From an uncultured Saprospiraceae bacterium (GTDB lineage Bacteria; Bacteroidota; Bacteroidia; Chitinophagales; Saprospiraceae): a stretch of 44,566 bases of DNA. This document shows, piece by piece, positions 7,594 to 16,546 of this stretch. The translations under genes and the position numbers were made by a program. The stretch covers positions 1 to 44,566 of the forward strand of contig CALJOK010000084.1 in the NCBI GenBank assembly GCA_937981555.1, given 5' to 3'. The notes under the pieces were generated by a model that saw only the letters and a program-made list of their open reading frames with translations, was not told the DNA's origin and ran no database searches. Within the stretch, counting starts at the first letter, position 1; the number at the start of each line of letters is the position of its first letter.

Positions 7594-10500
7594 ATGAAAA
7601 TTCGAAACCTTACCTTACAATTTGCTGTACAACTCACACTTGTATTAGCTTTTCTTTCTTTTTTTCCAATAAATAATTTTGCTCAAGTACAAGTTGGAGT
7701 AACGATTAATTCAGGAAATTCTACGACCACTTGTACTGATGTTTTTGGACAACCAGACCCGCGTTGGCGAGTAAGGGTTGGAACAGGAGCATGGGTCAAT
7801 TATTCCAATAATAACTCTGATCCCGGAACGGCAACTTATCCAAATTTAGCTTGGGGATTTCCATTTGATTGTCAGGAAGACCTTCCTACGTCACTTCAAG
7901 TTTGTTTAGGTGCATTTGAGGAAGACCCATTTGGAGAAAGTTGTGCCGAAGAAGATTGTCAAAATTTTGCTGTACCTGCACCTGGAAGTATTGCTGATTA
8001 TACTTTTAGCTTACCCGTAGGAGGTGATTCGGAAGCAACTATTGAATTTTCAATTGGAGCAATTGGGTTACCATTTGAAAGTTTGAATGATGAACTTTGT
8101 AATGCTGCAAGTTTGGGAGTTTTGCCTTTAGGTGGAAATCTTGGCGATGCGAGTGCAGGAGGATATAACAATTTATGTGCTAACAATAATAATGAACCTA
8201 ATCCAACAAACGAAGGTCAATGGAACAATGAACAAGGTGTTTGGATAGAGTTTACGACATCGAATACACCTGGATACGACATTGTCATTGATGCGTTGAA
8301 TGATCCTTTAAATATAGGAAATGCGATGAACATTGAGTTAGCTGTGTACACATCTGATGATGGAACTTGTACAGGAAATATGACGATGATTGCCTCTTCA
8401 TTTGATGGAACAAATTTTAATGAATCTCTAACTTTAGATTGCCCTGAACCGAATACCAATTACTTTATTTTAGTAGATGGAAATAATTTTAATTTAGAGA
8501 AGGAGGGACATTTTGGAATTGAAATTTCAGATATTGGAGTGATGGCTGCACCAGATGTTAGGTGTGATGCTTATGATTTGGGAATGGTTCCAGTTGGAGG
8601 AAATACTGGCGTTTATAATGTTCATAATGAATGTGCGAATAATATTGGAGATCCAAATCCATCTGCTTTTATTAGTCAAAAATCAGTTTGGTTTACTTTT
8701 CAAGCACCACCTTCTGGAAGTGTTTTAGTGGAAGCATTGAGTGTCGATGGAGCACCATGGAATAATGGGATTGGAGCTCAAATTGGAGTTTACCGATCAT
8801 TTAATAATACATGTACTGGATTTTTCTTTGAAGTAGAAAGTAGTTTCACCGCTCAAAATAATGACGAATCAATTGAATTAAATTGTTTGGATCCCGGAGA
8901 TAGTTATTGGATCTTGGTGGATGGATCTGGCTCGAATACCGCTGGGATTTTTGATGTGGTGGTAACTGATTTGGAAAATTACCCACCCGAAATTACAATT
9001 GATTCCACCATCTGTTTTGGAGGAAGTGTTACTATCGGAACCTCTATCTACACGACAACAGGGAGTTACACCTATGTTTTTAATTTGGCTAATGGATGTG
9101 ATAGTACCGTTTACACAAATTTGATAGTTGCTGATTCACTAATAGCAGATGCACAACCTGGCACTTTAGCAAGTTCTGCGACAGCTGCTGATGGAAGTGT
9201 TATTGCCAATGAAACTGGTGGTACTGCACCTTATACTTATTTGTGGAGTAACGGAGCAACTTCTCAATTGAATGACAATATTCCTCCAGGAAATTATTGT
9301 GTAACGATTACCGATGCTATCGGATGTACTGCTGAAGATTGTGTTGATTTGGATTTTTCAATTCTTTCTGCGAATGCCTCTGGCGATGCTTTGGATTGTT
9401 TTGGTGATTCTGATGGAACGATTTCATTTTCTGTTTCTGATGGAGTTGCGCCATATACCTATTCTTATGAGAATACTAATAATCCTACTGCAGTAGGTGC
9501 TGGGAATATTAATGCTGATGGAGATTTGATTGTAATTAATAGTCTCCCTGCTGGAAATTATCAAATAGAAATTGAAGATGATAATGGAAGTACAACGATG
9601 GCATTTACTATAATTACTGAGCCAATGGAGATTTCTTCTACTCAAGACTTTACCTTGTGTTTTGGAGAAAGTGTTGTTGTTGGAAATACCACGTATAATA
9701 CAACAGGTCTAATTTCTGAAACATTAATCGCTGCAAATGGATGTGATAGTTTAGTTTCTGGAATGGTAACTTTTCTTGCTGATCCTTCATTTACTATTGA
9801 TTCAACTATATGTTTTGGAGAAAATATTTTAGTGGCTAATTCAACTTATATGGCTAGTGGGATTTACCTCGACACATTAATTAATGGAGATGGTTGTGAT
9901 AGTATAATTACGACGAACTTAAATGTGTTGGATGAAATAAATATTGTTTTTGATATTGATGTTTTACCATCAGGGTATAATCAAGCTAATGGATCGTCAT
10001 CAGCACAAGTTACTGGAGGAGATGGAAACTTCACTTACATATGGTCTGATGGACAAACTACTTCAACTGCAATTAATCTTTTGGGAGGAACAGAATATTG
10101 TGTAATTGTAACTGATGGAAATGGATGTTCTAGTGAATCTTGTAACACTATTTTATACGAACCAAATATTGCGATTGCTTTAAATGATACATTGGATTGC
10201 TTTGGCGATACCAATGGAGAATTGACTTTGGGAGTTGCAAATGGTTTAGGAGATTATAATTTCAATTGGATAAATACAGAGAGTGGAGCGATTGGAAATG
10301 GAACAATCACAGGTAATATTGGATCAACCACTATTACCAATTTAGAAAAAGGAAGTTATAATATCACTATTACAGATACCTATGTTTCTCAAATTATCTC
10401 TGTTGATATTATAGAACCATTGCCATTGCAAATCGAGACTATTTCAAGTCAAAATGTTACCTGTCAAGGTGATTGCAACGGAAGTGTAGTATTAAATACA

Positions 10501-11652
10501 CTTGGTGGTACTAGTCCATTTTCTTATGTATGGTCAGGCGGAGTTGCTCCAGTTTCTGATCCTTCTAATCTTTGTTCTGGAGACTATGTGGTTACAGTTA
10601 CTGATGCAAGTGATTGTACTGCAACTTATAATTTGACAATTGATGATCCCATTCCATTCTCCGTAATAATTGAAGAAGTAGAATCAATTAGTTGTGGTGG
10701 CGAAGCAGATGGTGGATTATCTGCTGTGGCAAGTGGAGGTACTGGAACTAATTTTCAATATTTATGGAGCGATACTAATTCTGGAAACTTTAATAGCAAT
10801 TTAACCTCAGGAACTTATGAAGTTACCGTTACAGATGGAGTAGGGTGTACTGCTGTCGCAACATATGATCTAGGCGAGCCTATTCCGATAAATTTTGATT
10901 TAGTGATTACAGATGTAAATTGTTGGAATGGATTAAGTAGTGGGAATATAATTGTGGAAAATGTTACAGGTGGAACGGGGCCTTATGTTTATGCGATTGC
11001 TCAAAATGGATTTAACAGTATTCCTAGTTTTAACCAATTGCCTTCAGGCTCTTATCAAGTGTATGTACAAGATGCAAATGGTTGCGAAGGAAACGAAGTA
11101 GCTATAGTCAATTTACCTAATCAAATAGAAGTTAATTTGGGAGATGATTATGAAATTAATTTAGGAGAATCAATTGCCTTAGAAGCTTTAGTTGATTCCG
11201 ACAATGCTTTGATAGAATGGAATGTGGACAGTTGTCAAAATTGTTCTGTGCTTGATTTAATGCCTTTAAATACGACAGGTTATCAGGTCAATGTTTTAGA
11301 TACGATTACAGGATGTTCAGATTCAGATGTAATTTGGATTTATGTTTCTAAAGAGCGAAAAGTATTTATTCCAAATGCATTTTCTCCAGATGAAAATGGC
11401 TTAAATGATTATGCTACTATTTTTGCTGATGATGCTAGTGTTCGTTCGATTCCGAGTTTTAGAATATTTAATCGGTGGGGAGACTTAGTTTTCGAAAGAG
11501 AAAATTTGATTCCAAATGTGGAAACAGAAGGTTGGGACGGGTATTTCAATAATAAGAAAATGCAGAATGGAGTCTATATTTATGTTGCCGAAATCGAATT
11601 CATTGATGGTGAAACAGAAATTTTCAAAGGAGATATAACCCTTATGGAGTAG
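7594..11652 (+). CDS. T9SS type B sorted surface adhesin with SprB-like repeats
   Basis: This protein is about 1352 residues; I choose the ATG at 7594 over the GTG one codon upstream. It has a signal peptide ending NNFAQ, a cysteine-rich N-terminal region, and then two similar ~150-residue beta domains (about 165-315 and 322-470), each with a Cys-x4-LG start, an N-rich loop and a YFILVDG/YWILVDG end. Next are three copies of a ~45-residue unit (CFGESV, ..GCDS..) interleaved with several SprB-like repeats of the form YxWSxG...GxYxVTVTDxxGC. It ends in the gliding-motility-associated CHU_C domain (IFNRWGDLVFERE, WDGYFNNKKMQNGVYIYV). The C-terminal domain directs export by the type IX system and cell-surface attachment. 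It probably acts as an adhesin, possibly in gliding. It ends at a strong terminator. Confidence 0.92.
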   Translation: MKIRNLTLQFAVQLTLVLAFLSFFPINNFAQVQVGVTINSGNSTTTCTDVFGQPDPRWRVRVGTGAWVNYSNNNSDPGTATYPNLAWGFPFDCQEDLPTSLQVCLGAFEEDPFGESCAEEDCQNFAVPAPGSIADYTFSLPVGGDSEATIEFSIGAIGLPFESLNDELCNAASLGVLPLGGNLGDASAGGYNNLCANNNNEPNPTNEGQWNNEQGVWIEFTTSNTPGYDIVIDALNDPLNIGNAMNIELAVYTSDDGTCTGNMTMIASSFDGTNFNESLTLDCPEPNTNYFILVDGNNFNLEKEGHFGIEISDIGVMAAPDVRCDAYDLGMVPVGGNTGVYNVHNECANNIGDPNPSAFISQKSVWFTFQAPPSGSVLVEALSVDGAPWNNGIGAQIGVYRSFNNTCTGFFFEVESSFTAQNNDESIELNCLDPGDSYWILVDGSGSNTAGIFDVVVTDLENYPPEITIDSTICFGGSVTIGTSIYTTTGSYTYVFNLANGCDSTVYTNLIVADSLIADAQPGTLASSATAADGSVIANETGGTAPYTYLWSNGATSQLNDNIPPGNYCVTITDAIGCTAEDCVDLDFSILSANASGDALDCFGDSDGTISFSVSDGVAPYTYSYENTNNPTAVGAGNINADGDLIVINSLPAGNYQIEIEDDNGSTTMAFTIITEPMEISSTQDFTLCFGESVVVGNTTYNTTGLISETLIAANGCDSLVSGMVTFLADPSFTIDSTICFGENILVANSTYMASGIYLDTLINGDGCDSIITTNLNVLDEINIVFDIDVLPSGYNQANGSSSAQVTGGDGNFTYIWSDGQTTSTAINLLGGTEYCVIVTDGNGCSSESCNTILYEPNIAIALNDTLDCFGDTNGELTLGVANGLGDYNFNWINTESGAIGNGTITGNIGSTTITNLEKGSYNITITDTYVSQIISVDIIEPLPLQIETISSQNVTCQGDCNGSVVLNTLGGTSPFSYVWSGGVAPVSDPSNLCSGDYVVTVTDASDCTATYNLTIDDPIPFSVIIEEVESISCGGEADGGLSAVASGGTGTNFQYLWSDTNSGNFNSNLTSGTYEVTVTDGVGCTAVATYDLGEPIPINFDLVITDVNCWNGLSSGNIIVENVTGGTGPYVYAIAQNGFNSIPSFNQLPSGSYQVYVQDANGCEGNEVAIVNLPNQIEVNLGDDYEINLGESIALEALVDSDNALIEWNVDSCQNCSVLDLMPLNTTGYQVNVLDTITGCSDSDVIWIYVSKERKVFIPNAFSPDENGLNDYATIFADDASVRSIPSFRIFNRWGDLVFERENLIPNVETEGWDGYFNNKKMQNGVYIYVAEIEFIDGETEIFKGDITLME

Positions 11653-11678
11653 TTTTTCTATAGGGAATAAAAATATGT

Positions 11679-11723
11679 AAAAGCATTGTTAGTGAAATAT
11701 ATCCTAACAATGCTTTTTTTTTA
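11679..11723 (+). terminator. rho-independent terminator after the adhesin gene
   Basis: AAAAGCATTGTTAG pairs exactly with CTAACAATGCTTTT across an 11-base loop, followed by a run of T to about 11723. Confidence 0.92.
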
Positions 11724-11752
11724 TTTCTAAACCATTTTATCAATAAAAGTTG

Positions 11753-11760
11753 TACATTTG
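11753..11760 (+). promoter_or_regulatory. candidate -7 element upstream of the barrel receptor
   Basis: TACATTTG matches TAnnTTTG exactly, about 130 bases before the next start codon. No clear -33 TTTG is found at the normal distance, so this is tentative. Confidence 0.35.
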
Positions 11761-11892
11761 AATACTGCACTTATTTCCACCCTTAGATTTTTAAAAAAAT
11801 ACTTATTAATTCACCCCTAGATATTTTACTAAACTCACCATTTAGTTAATCAAGCACTTTTGTAAATAAGACGCACTAAAACAACAAACACA

Positions 11893-14265
11893 ATGAAAAG
11901 CACTAAAGTCATCCAATTGATTTTAGGACTTTTTCTAGTTTTACCTTCCTTTCTTTTTTCTCAAAATGAAGCAACGGTAAAAGGAAAAGTTTTAGAATCT
12001 ACTTCCAAAACTCCATTAGAGTATGCTACCATCATTATCTATTCCCAAAAAGATAGTAGCCTTGTTTCAGGTGAAACAACTAATGCACAAGGAGAATATA
12101 ACATTACAATTCCGTACGGTGATTATTTTGGGAAAATAGAATTTATCGCCTACCACCCTCAAGTAATTGAGCCTTTCACTTTAACTTCCGAAAAGAAGAT
12201 TTTAGATATTGGTATGACTGAATTAATGGTCAATACTACTTCCCTTAAAGAAGTGGAAGTGATGACCAGTAAGGGTGAAGTGCAAATGACTTTGGATAAA
12301 AAAACCTATAATGTTGGCAAAGATATTTCGAGTACTGGAGGAACTGCGACGGATGTATTGGGCAATGTTCCGAGTGTAGGAGTAAGTCAGGATGGAGCTA
12401 TTTCGTTACGAGGGAATACAGGAGTTCAGATTTTGATTGATGGGAAACCATCTGCTATGGCCGGAAAAAATGGTGAAGGATTAAAACAATTATCTGCGAA
12501 TCAAATTGAAAAGATTGAAGTCATCACCAATCCTTCTGCAAAATATGAGGCAGAAGGGACTGCAGGAATTATTAATATTGTTTTGAAAAAAGAAAAGAAA
12601 CCAGGTGTGAATGGTTCTATCAATTTGACTGTTGGGTATCGGGATATTTATGGTGTATCTGCGAATTTAAATTATCGAAAAAACAGATTTAATTTCTTTA
12701 CTAATATTGGCCTAGACTATCGAAAGAATCATGGATATGGGACACTTTATCAAGAAATTCGAAACGATTCTTTGTCGATCATGGAATTTGAAAGGGATCA
12801 TGTGTTAGGTGGTTTATGGGGGAATGTACGGTTAGGGGCTGATTATTATTTCGATGATAACAATATACTTACAACTGCCGTAACTTATCGGAAAGGACAA
12901 GACAATGATGAAATCAATATGGTCTACCGAGATTATGTGGATGATCTTTTTAATCCGATTGGCATTTCTACGCGAGATGATAATACAGTTAAGGATGAAT
13001 CTAATTTAGAATATTCTTTGACTTACACTCGAAAACTAGGAACAAAAGGGCATGAACTTGTCGGAGATATTCGATTTCAAGATGTAGAAAAACTAGATGG
13101 TTCAACGTTGGTTGGAAAATATTTTGACTCGAATTTTAATCCAAATGGACTTGAAGATTTAGATCAACGATCGAGTGATGATGAAGGAGAAAGAAGATTG
13201 ATTACAAAAATTGATTACACTTATCCGATTTCTAAAACTGAAAAAATTGAGTTGGGGTATCAAGGTTCTTTTCGGAATATCAAAAATAATTTCCTAGTCG
13301 AAGAGCGAACAAATAATGATTGGAAAGAACTCCCTAATGTAAGTAACGATTTCAAATATGATGAAAATATTTATGGATTATATGGAACGTATAAAAATAA
13401 GAAAGGAAATCTAGGTTATCAATTTGGAGCAAGAATGGAGTACACAGATGTGCTTACCGTTTTAGTGAAAACGAATGTAGATAACCCTCGAAAGTATCTT
13501 AATTTCTTTCCAAGTGTAAGTTTAAAATATGATCTAAAAAATAGTAATGCCTTAAAAATAAGTTACTCTCGTCGAATTCGTAGGCCAACTTATAATGACT
13601 TAAGTCCTTTCTTTACCTACAATGATCCTCGAAATCAATTTAGTGGAAATCCTGATTTAAAACCTGAGTACACAGATTCTTATGAATTATCTCATCTGAA
13701 ATATTGGGAGAAAGGATCATTGTCTTCAGCCATTTTTTATAGACATCGAACGAATGTAATTAGTAGAATTTTGGAACAAATTAATGGTGACACTACTTTA
13801 CTTCGATCTGAAAATTTGAAATCGCGAGAAGATATTGGGCTAGATTTAACGGCAACTTACAAACCAACAGCTTGGTGGAATTTAAGTGCGAATACAGTAT
13901 TTTTCTATGTGACAAATGATGCGTCTAATTTAGATGCTACTTACCAAAATGATAATTATTCGTGGACAGCTAGAGTTAATTCAAGGTTTAAAATTAAAAC
14001 TAAAACTGATCTTCAACTTACTTTTAACTATCGAGCACCTCAGGCTACTGCGCAAGGAATCAATAAATCCTTGGCTTTCCTCAATCTAGGAGTGAGTAGA
14101 GTAGTGATGAATAATAAAGGAAAATTGACTTTCAATGTTGCTGATGTTTTTAATTCAGCAATATTTAGAGGGATGGTTGAAACGGATAATATTTATAGAG
14201 AAAGTGAATTTCAATGGACTTATCGAACGTTTAAATTATCACTTAATTACCGCTTTGGAAAATAA
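11893..14265 (+). CDS. TonB-dependent receptor-like outer-membrane barrel protein
   Basis: The 790-residue protein has a signal peptide (ending LFSQ), a CarboxypepD_reg-like domain (about 27-110, TVKGKVLESTSKTPLEYATI, TTNAQGEYNITIPYGDY), a TonB plug domain (about 125-230, VLGNVPSVGVSQDGAISLRG, VQILIDGKPSAM, IEKIEVITNPSAKYEAEGTA) and a C-terminal barrel of the OMP_b-brl_3 type. The barrel includes SYSRRIRRPTYNDLSPF, a hallmark of this subfamily, and ends LSLNYRFGK. These proteins are TonB-linked but lack SusD or DUF4249 partners, and their substrates are unknown. It forms a single-gene unit flanked by terminators on both sides; the downstream one is shared with the convergent RibF fusion gene. 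Confidence 0.92.
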   Translation: MKSTKVIQLILGLFLVLPSFLFSQNEATVKGKVLESTSKTPLEYATIIIYSQKDSSLVSGETTNAQGEYNITIPYGDYFGKIEFIAYHPQVIEPFTLTSEKKILDIGMTELMVNTTSLKEVEVMTSKGEVQMTLDKKTYNVGKDISSTGGTATDVLGNVPSVGVSQDGAISLRGNTGVQILIDGKPSAMAGKNGEGLKQLSANQIEKIEVITNPSAKYEAEGTAGIINIVLKKEKKPGVNGSINLTVGYRDIYGVSANLNYRKNRFNFFTNIGLDYRKNHGYGTLYQEIRNDSLSIMEFERDHVLGGLWGNVRLGADYYFDDNNILTTAVTYRKGQDNDEINMVYRDYVDDLFNPIGISTRDDNTVKDESNLEYSLTYTRKLGTKGHELVGDIRFQDVEKLDGSTLVGKYFDSNFNPNGLEDLDQRSSDDEGERRLITKIDYTYPISKTEKIELGYQGSFRNIKNNFLVEERTNNDWKELPNVSNDFKYDENIYGLYGTYKNKKGNLGYQFGARMEYTDVLTVLVKTNVDNPRKYLNFFPSVSLKYDLKNSNALKISYSRRIRRPTYNDLSPFFTYNDPRNQFSGNPDLKPEYTDSYELSHLKYWEKGSLSSAIFYRHRTNVISRILEQINGDTTLLRSENLKSREDIGLDLTATYKPTAWWNLSANTVFFYVTNDASNLDATYQNDNYSWTARVNSRFKIKTKTDLQLTFNYRAPQATAQGINKSLAFLNLGVSRVVMNNKGKLTFNVADVFNSAIFRGMVETDNIYRESEFQWTYRTFKLSLNYRFGK

Positions 14266-14309
14266 ATAATAAAAGGCAGTTGGAGAATAACCAACTGCCT
14301 TTTATTATT
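14265..14309. terminator. bidirectional rho-independent terminator
   Basis: A 19-base arm (14265-14283, AATAATAAAAGGCAGTTGG) pairs perfectly with 14291-14309 over a 7-base loop. It overlaps the last base of the receptor stop codon and the first base of the stop codon of the convergent gene, so both genes terminate here. Confidence 0.92.
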
Positions 14310-16321
14310 TACTTAAGGTTTTTAAAGAACTTAACCTTCTTAATATAGTATTGCCAAACCATGCTTCCCTGATAAATCCCAACTTTGTTTGGAATATTAG
14401 AGATACTTATTTTTTGAATTTTCTCATTATACATTTTACGCTTTTCTAGCATGCTGAAAAAAGATTGGTAAAATGCAAAATGCGCTTGCAAGATAGATTT
14501 GATATGAGAAAATTTGCCCTGAACTAAAAATAGGCCTCCGGCAATACCATCCAAAATTAATCTAGTAGGAATCAACCAAAGCAACTTCCGTTTTGGTTCA
14601 TTTTTTAAAATAGTAAAAAGTGTATTTCTAAAATTTAAATAAGTTTTTCGAGGATTCAAATAATCTAAAGTACCACCTCCAACATGATAAACTTCTGATC
14701 GAGGTTTTACCATGATTTTATAGCCAGCTCTTTTGATTCTCCAGCATAAATCAATTTCCTCAGCATGTGCAAAATAATCAGGATCAAATCCACCTAAGGC
14801 TTTAAATAGTTTTCCTCGAACAAAAAACGCAGCCCCACTTGCCCAAAATATTTCCGAAGTTGTATTGTACTGACCTTGGTCTTTTTCTAATTTATCAAAA
14901 ATTCTACCTCTGCAGAATGGATAACCTAAACGATCCATCCAACCACCTGAAGCACCTGCATATTCAAAATAATCTTTAGCGTGATAACTTTTAATTTTTG
15001 GTTGACAGGCTCCAATCGTCTTATCCCTCTCCATCAATTCTATGATCGGATTAATCCAATTTTGAGTGACCTCAACATCAGAATTTAGTAAAATCAAATA
15101 ATCAGCATCTACTTGATCTAAAGCTAAATTATAGCCTTTGGCAAATCCATGATTATCTTCTAAGTCAATAATTTTCACCTCTGGAAAAGTCGTTTTTAAA
15201 AGCGCGATGGAGGTATCACTACTTCCATTGTCCGCCACATGAATTGAAAGGTTTTCATAGTTGCTTTTCAAAACAGACGGAAGAAATTTTTTCAAAAAAT
15301 CAACTCCATTATAATTTAAAATAACAACAGCAACGCTGGCAAGAGTTGATTCCTTAGGAGAACCTTTAAATTCCACCTTAGAAGATTTCTCTTTTTCTAG
15401 AATTGCTAAACTGGCAATTTTATCTTTGGCCAATTGATCTTTTAATCCATCAAGGTTTTCAAATTTTACATCACCTCGGATGTAGTCGACAAATTCAATC
15501 GTCAATTTTTCGCCATAAATATCTTTATGAAAATCAAAGATGTTGACTTCGATCGTTTGATTTTCATGTTCCTTCAGCGTTGGTCGATCACCAATGTAAA
15601 GCATTCCTCCATATCTTTGATCTCGGTAAATAACATTCACGGCATAAATACCATCGAGGGGAATTAATTTGAATGAATTTTTTATTTGGATATTCGCGGT
15701 AGGGTAGCCAAGGTCTTTTCCAATACCTTGTCCTTTGACGACAGTACCACTCATCGAATAATTATGGTTTAATAAATTATTCGCTTGGTTAACTTTTCCT
15801 TCCAAAAGGAAATTTCTAATCTTAGTTGAACTGATTCCAATGTTTTGAATGTCATGTCGGGAAATTTCAACTACCTCAAAATCCTTTTCTTTACTATACC
15901 ATTTTAGATAATTGATATCGCCTTGTCGATTTAATCCAAATTTATGATCATAGCCAATGACTATATATTTTGGGTTAAATTTTTCCAATAAAAATTTCTG
16001 AATATACTCGTCTGCACTTTGTTGAGAAAATTCAACAGTGAAAGGAACTACGACAACATTGTCCACTCCATATTTTTCAAAGAGTGCAACCTTTTCATCA
16101 ATGGAATTCAATAGCCGAAGAGATTTATCATTTGGATAAATTACTTGACGAGGATGAGGATGAAAAGTTATTACAATACTTTCGCCTTCATTTTTTTGAG
16201 CCAACTGATTGATTCGTTCCAATATTTTTTGATGTCCAGCATGCACACCATCGAATGATCCAATAGTAAGGACAGCATTCTGAAAATCAGGTAAATCGGA
16301 AAGACTATAATAGACATTCAT
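14309..16321 (-). CDS. ribF: RibF (riboflavin kinase/FAD synthetase) fused to family 2 glycosyltransferase
   Basis: This is one uninterrupted frame of about 670 residues. I start at the ATG at 16321 because the alternative TTG at 16330 lies inside the promoter. Residues 1 to about 305 are a complete RibF: nucleotidyltransferase motif GSFDGVHAGH, the SSTKIRNFLLEG helix, then the flavokinase motif GIGKDLGYPTANI, MLYIGDRPT and the C-terminal EVNIFDFHKDIYGEKL. It would convert riboflavin to FMN and FAD. From about residue 329 a GT2 glycosyltransferase follows: VAVVILNYNG, HVADNGSSD, LLNSDVEV (metal-binding type D), WASGAAFFVRG and EEIDLCWRIKRAGYK. It then ends in a basic, helical tail. GT2 enzymes of this rhamnosyltransferase-like class act on envelope glycans at the inner membrane. 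The fusion is unusual; the two activities have no obvious metabolic link. Confidence 0.92.
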   Translation of the reverse strand: MNVYYSLSDLPDFQNAVLTIGSFDGVHAGHQKILERINQLAQKNEGESIVITFHPHPRQVIYPNDKSLRLLNSIDEKVALFEKYGVDNVVVVPFTVEFSQQSADEYIQKFLLEKFNPKYIVIGYDHKFGLNRQGDINYLKWYSKEKDFEVVEISRHDIQNIGISSTKIRNFLLEGKVNQANNLLNHNYSMSGTVVKGQGIGKDLGYPTANIQIKNSFKLIPLDGIYAVNVIYRDQRYGGMLYIGDRPTLKEHENQTIEVNIFDFHKDIYGEKLTIEFVDYIRGDVKFENLDGLKDQLAKDKIASLAILEKEKSSKVEFKGSPKESTLASVAVVILNYNGVDFLKKFLPSVLKSNYENLSIHVADNGSSDTSIALLKTTFPEVKIIDLEDNHGFAKGYNLALDQVDADYLILLNSDVEVTQNWINPIIELMERDKTIGACQPKIKSYHAKDYFEYAGASGGWMDRLGYPFCRGRIFDKLEKDQGQYNTTSEIFWASGAAFFVRGKLFKALGGFDPDYFAHAEEIDLCWRIKRAGYKIMVKPRSEVYHVGGGTLDYLNPRKTYLNFRNTLFTILKNEPKRKLLWLIPTRLILDGIAGGLFLVQGKFSHIKSILQAHFAFYQSFFSMLEKRKMYNEKIQKISISNIPNKVGIYQGSMVWQYYIKKVKFFKNLK

Positions 16322-16327
16322 AAGTTG

Positions 16328-16360
16328 CAAAAGTATAAAAGAAAGTGGAAATCAGGCAAA
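16328..16360 (-). promoter_or_regulatory. promoter of the ribF-glycosyltransferase gene
   Basis: On the reverse strand TTTG (16360-16357) is followed after 21 bases by TACTTTTG (16335-16328), an exact TAnnTTTG. The ATG begins only 6 bases beyond the -7 element, so the transcript is probably leaderless or nearly so. Confidence 0.6.
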
Positions 16361-16490
16361 GTTTTGCAGGAATATCGAAGAGGAATTTTTAGGTAGGAGA
16401 AATGTAGGCCATAGATTGGTTTTTATTATTAATTAAGATAGATATTCCAATTAAAAAGTGATTGAAAATAGACTGATTAGAAATTATTAA

Positions 16491-16526
16491 ACTCACAAGG
16501 TGAATTATTTGATTCACCTTGTGAGT
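16491..16526 (-). terminator. terminator after the second T9SS type B gene
   Basis: ACTCACAAGGTGAAT (16491-16505) and its exact complement (16512-16526) form a 15-base-pair stem with a 6-base loop. On the reverse strand it is followed by a T-rich stretch, 20 bases after the stop codon of the gene at 16547-18535. Confidence 0.85.
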
Positions 16527-16546
16527 CTAATAATAAGAATGGACGC

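Noticed and set aside
8217-8459. open frame antisense to the adhesin gene
   Set aside because: Shadow of the repeat-rich adhesin; no start signals or homology pattern.
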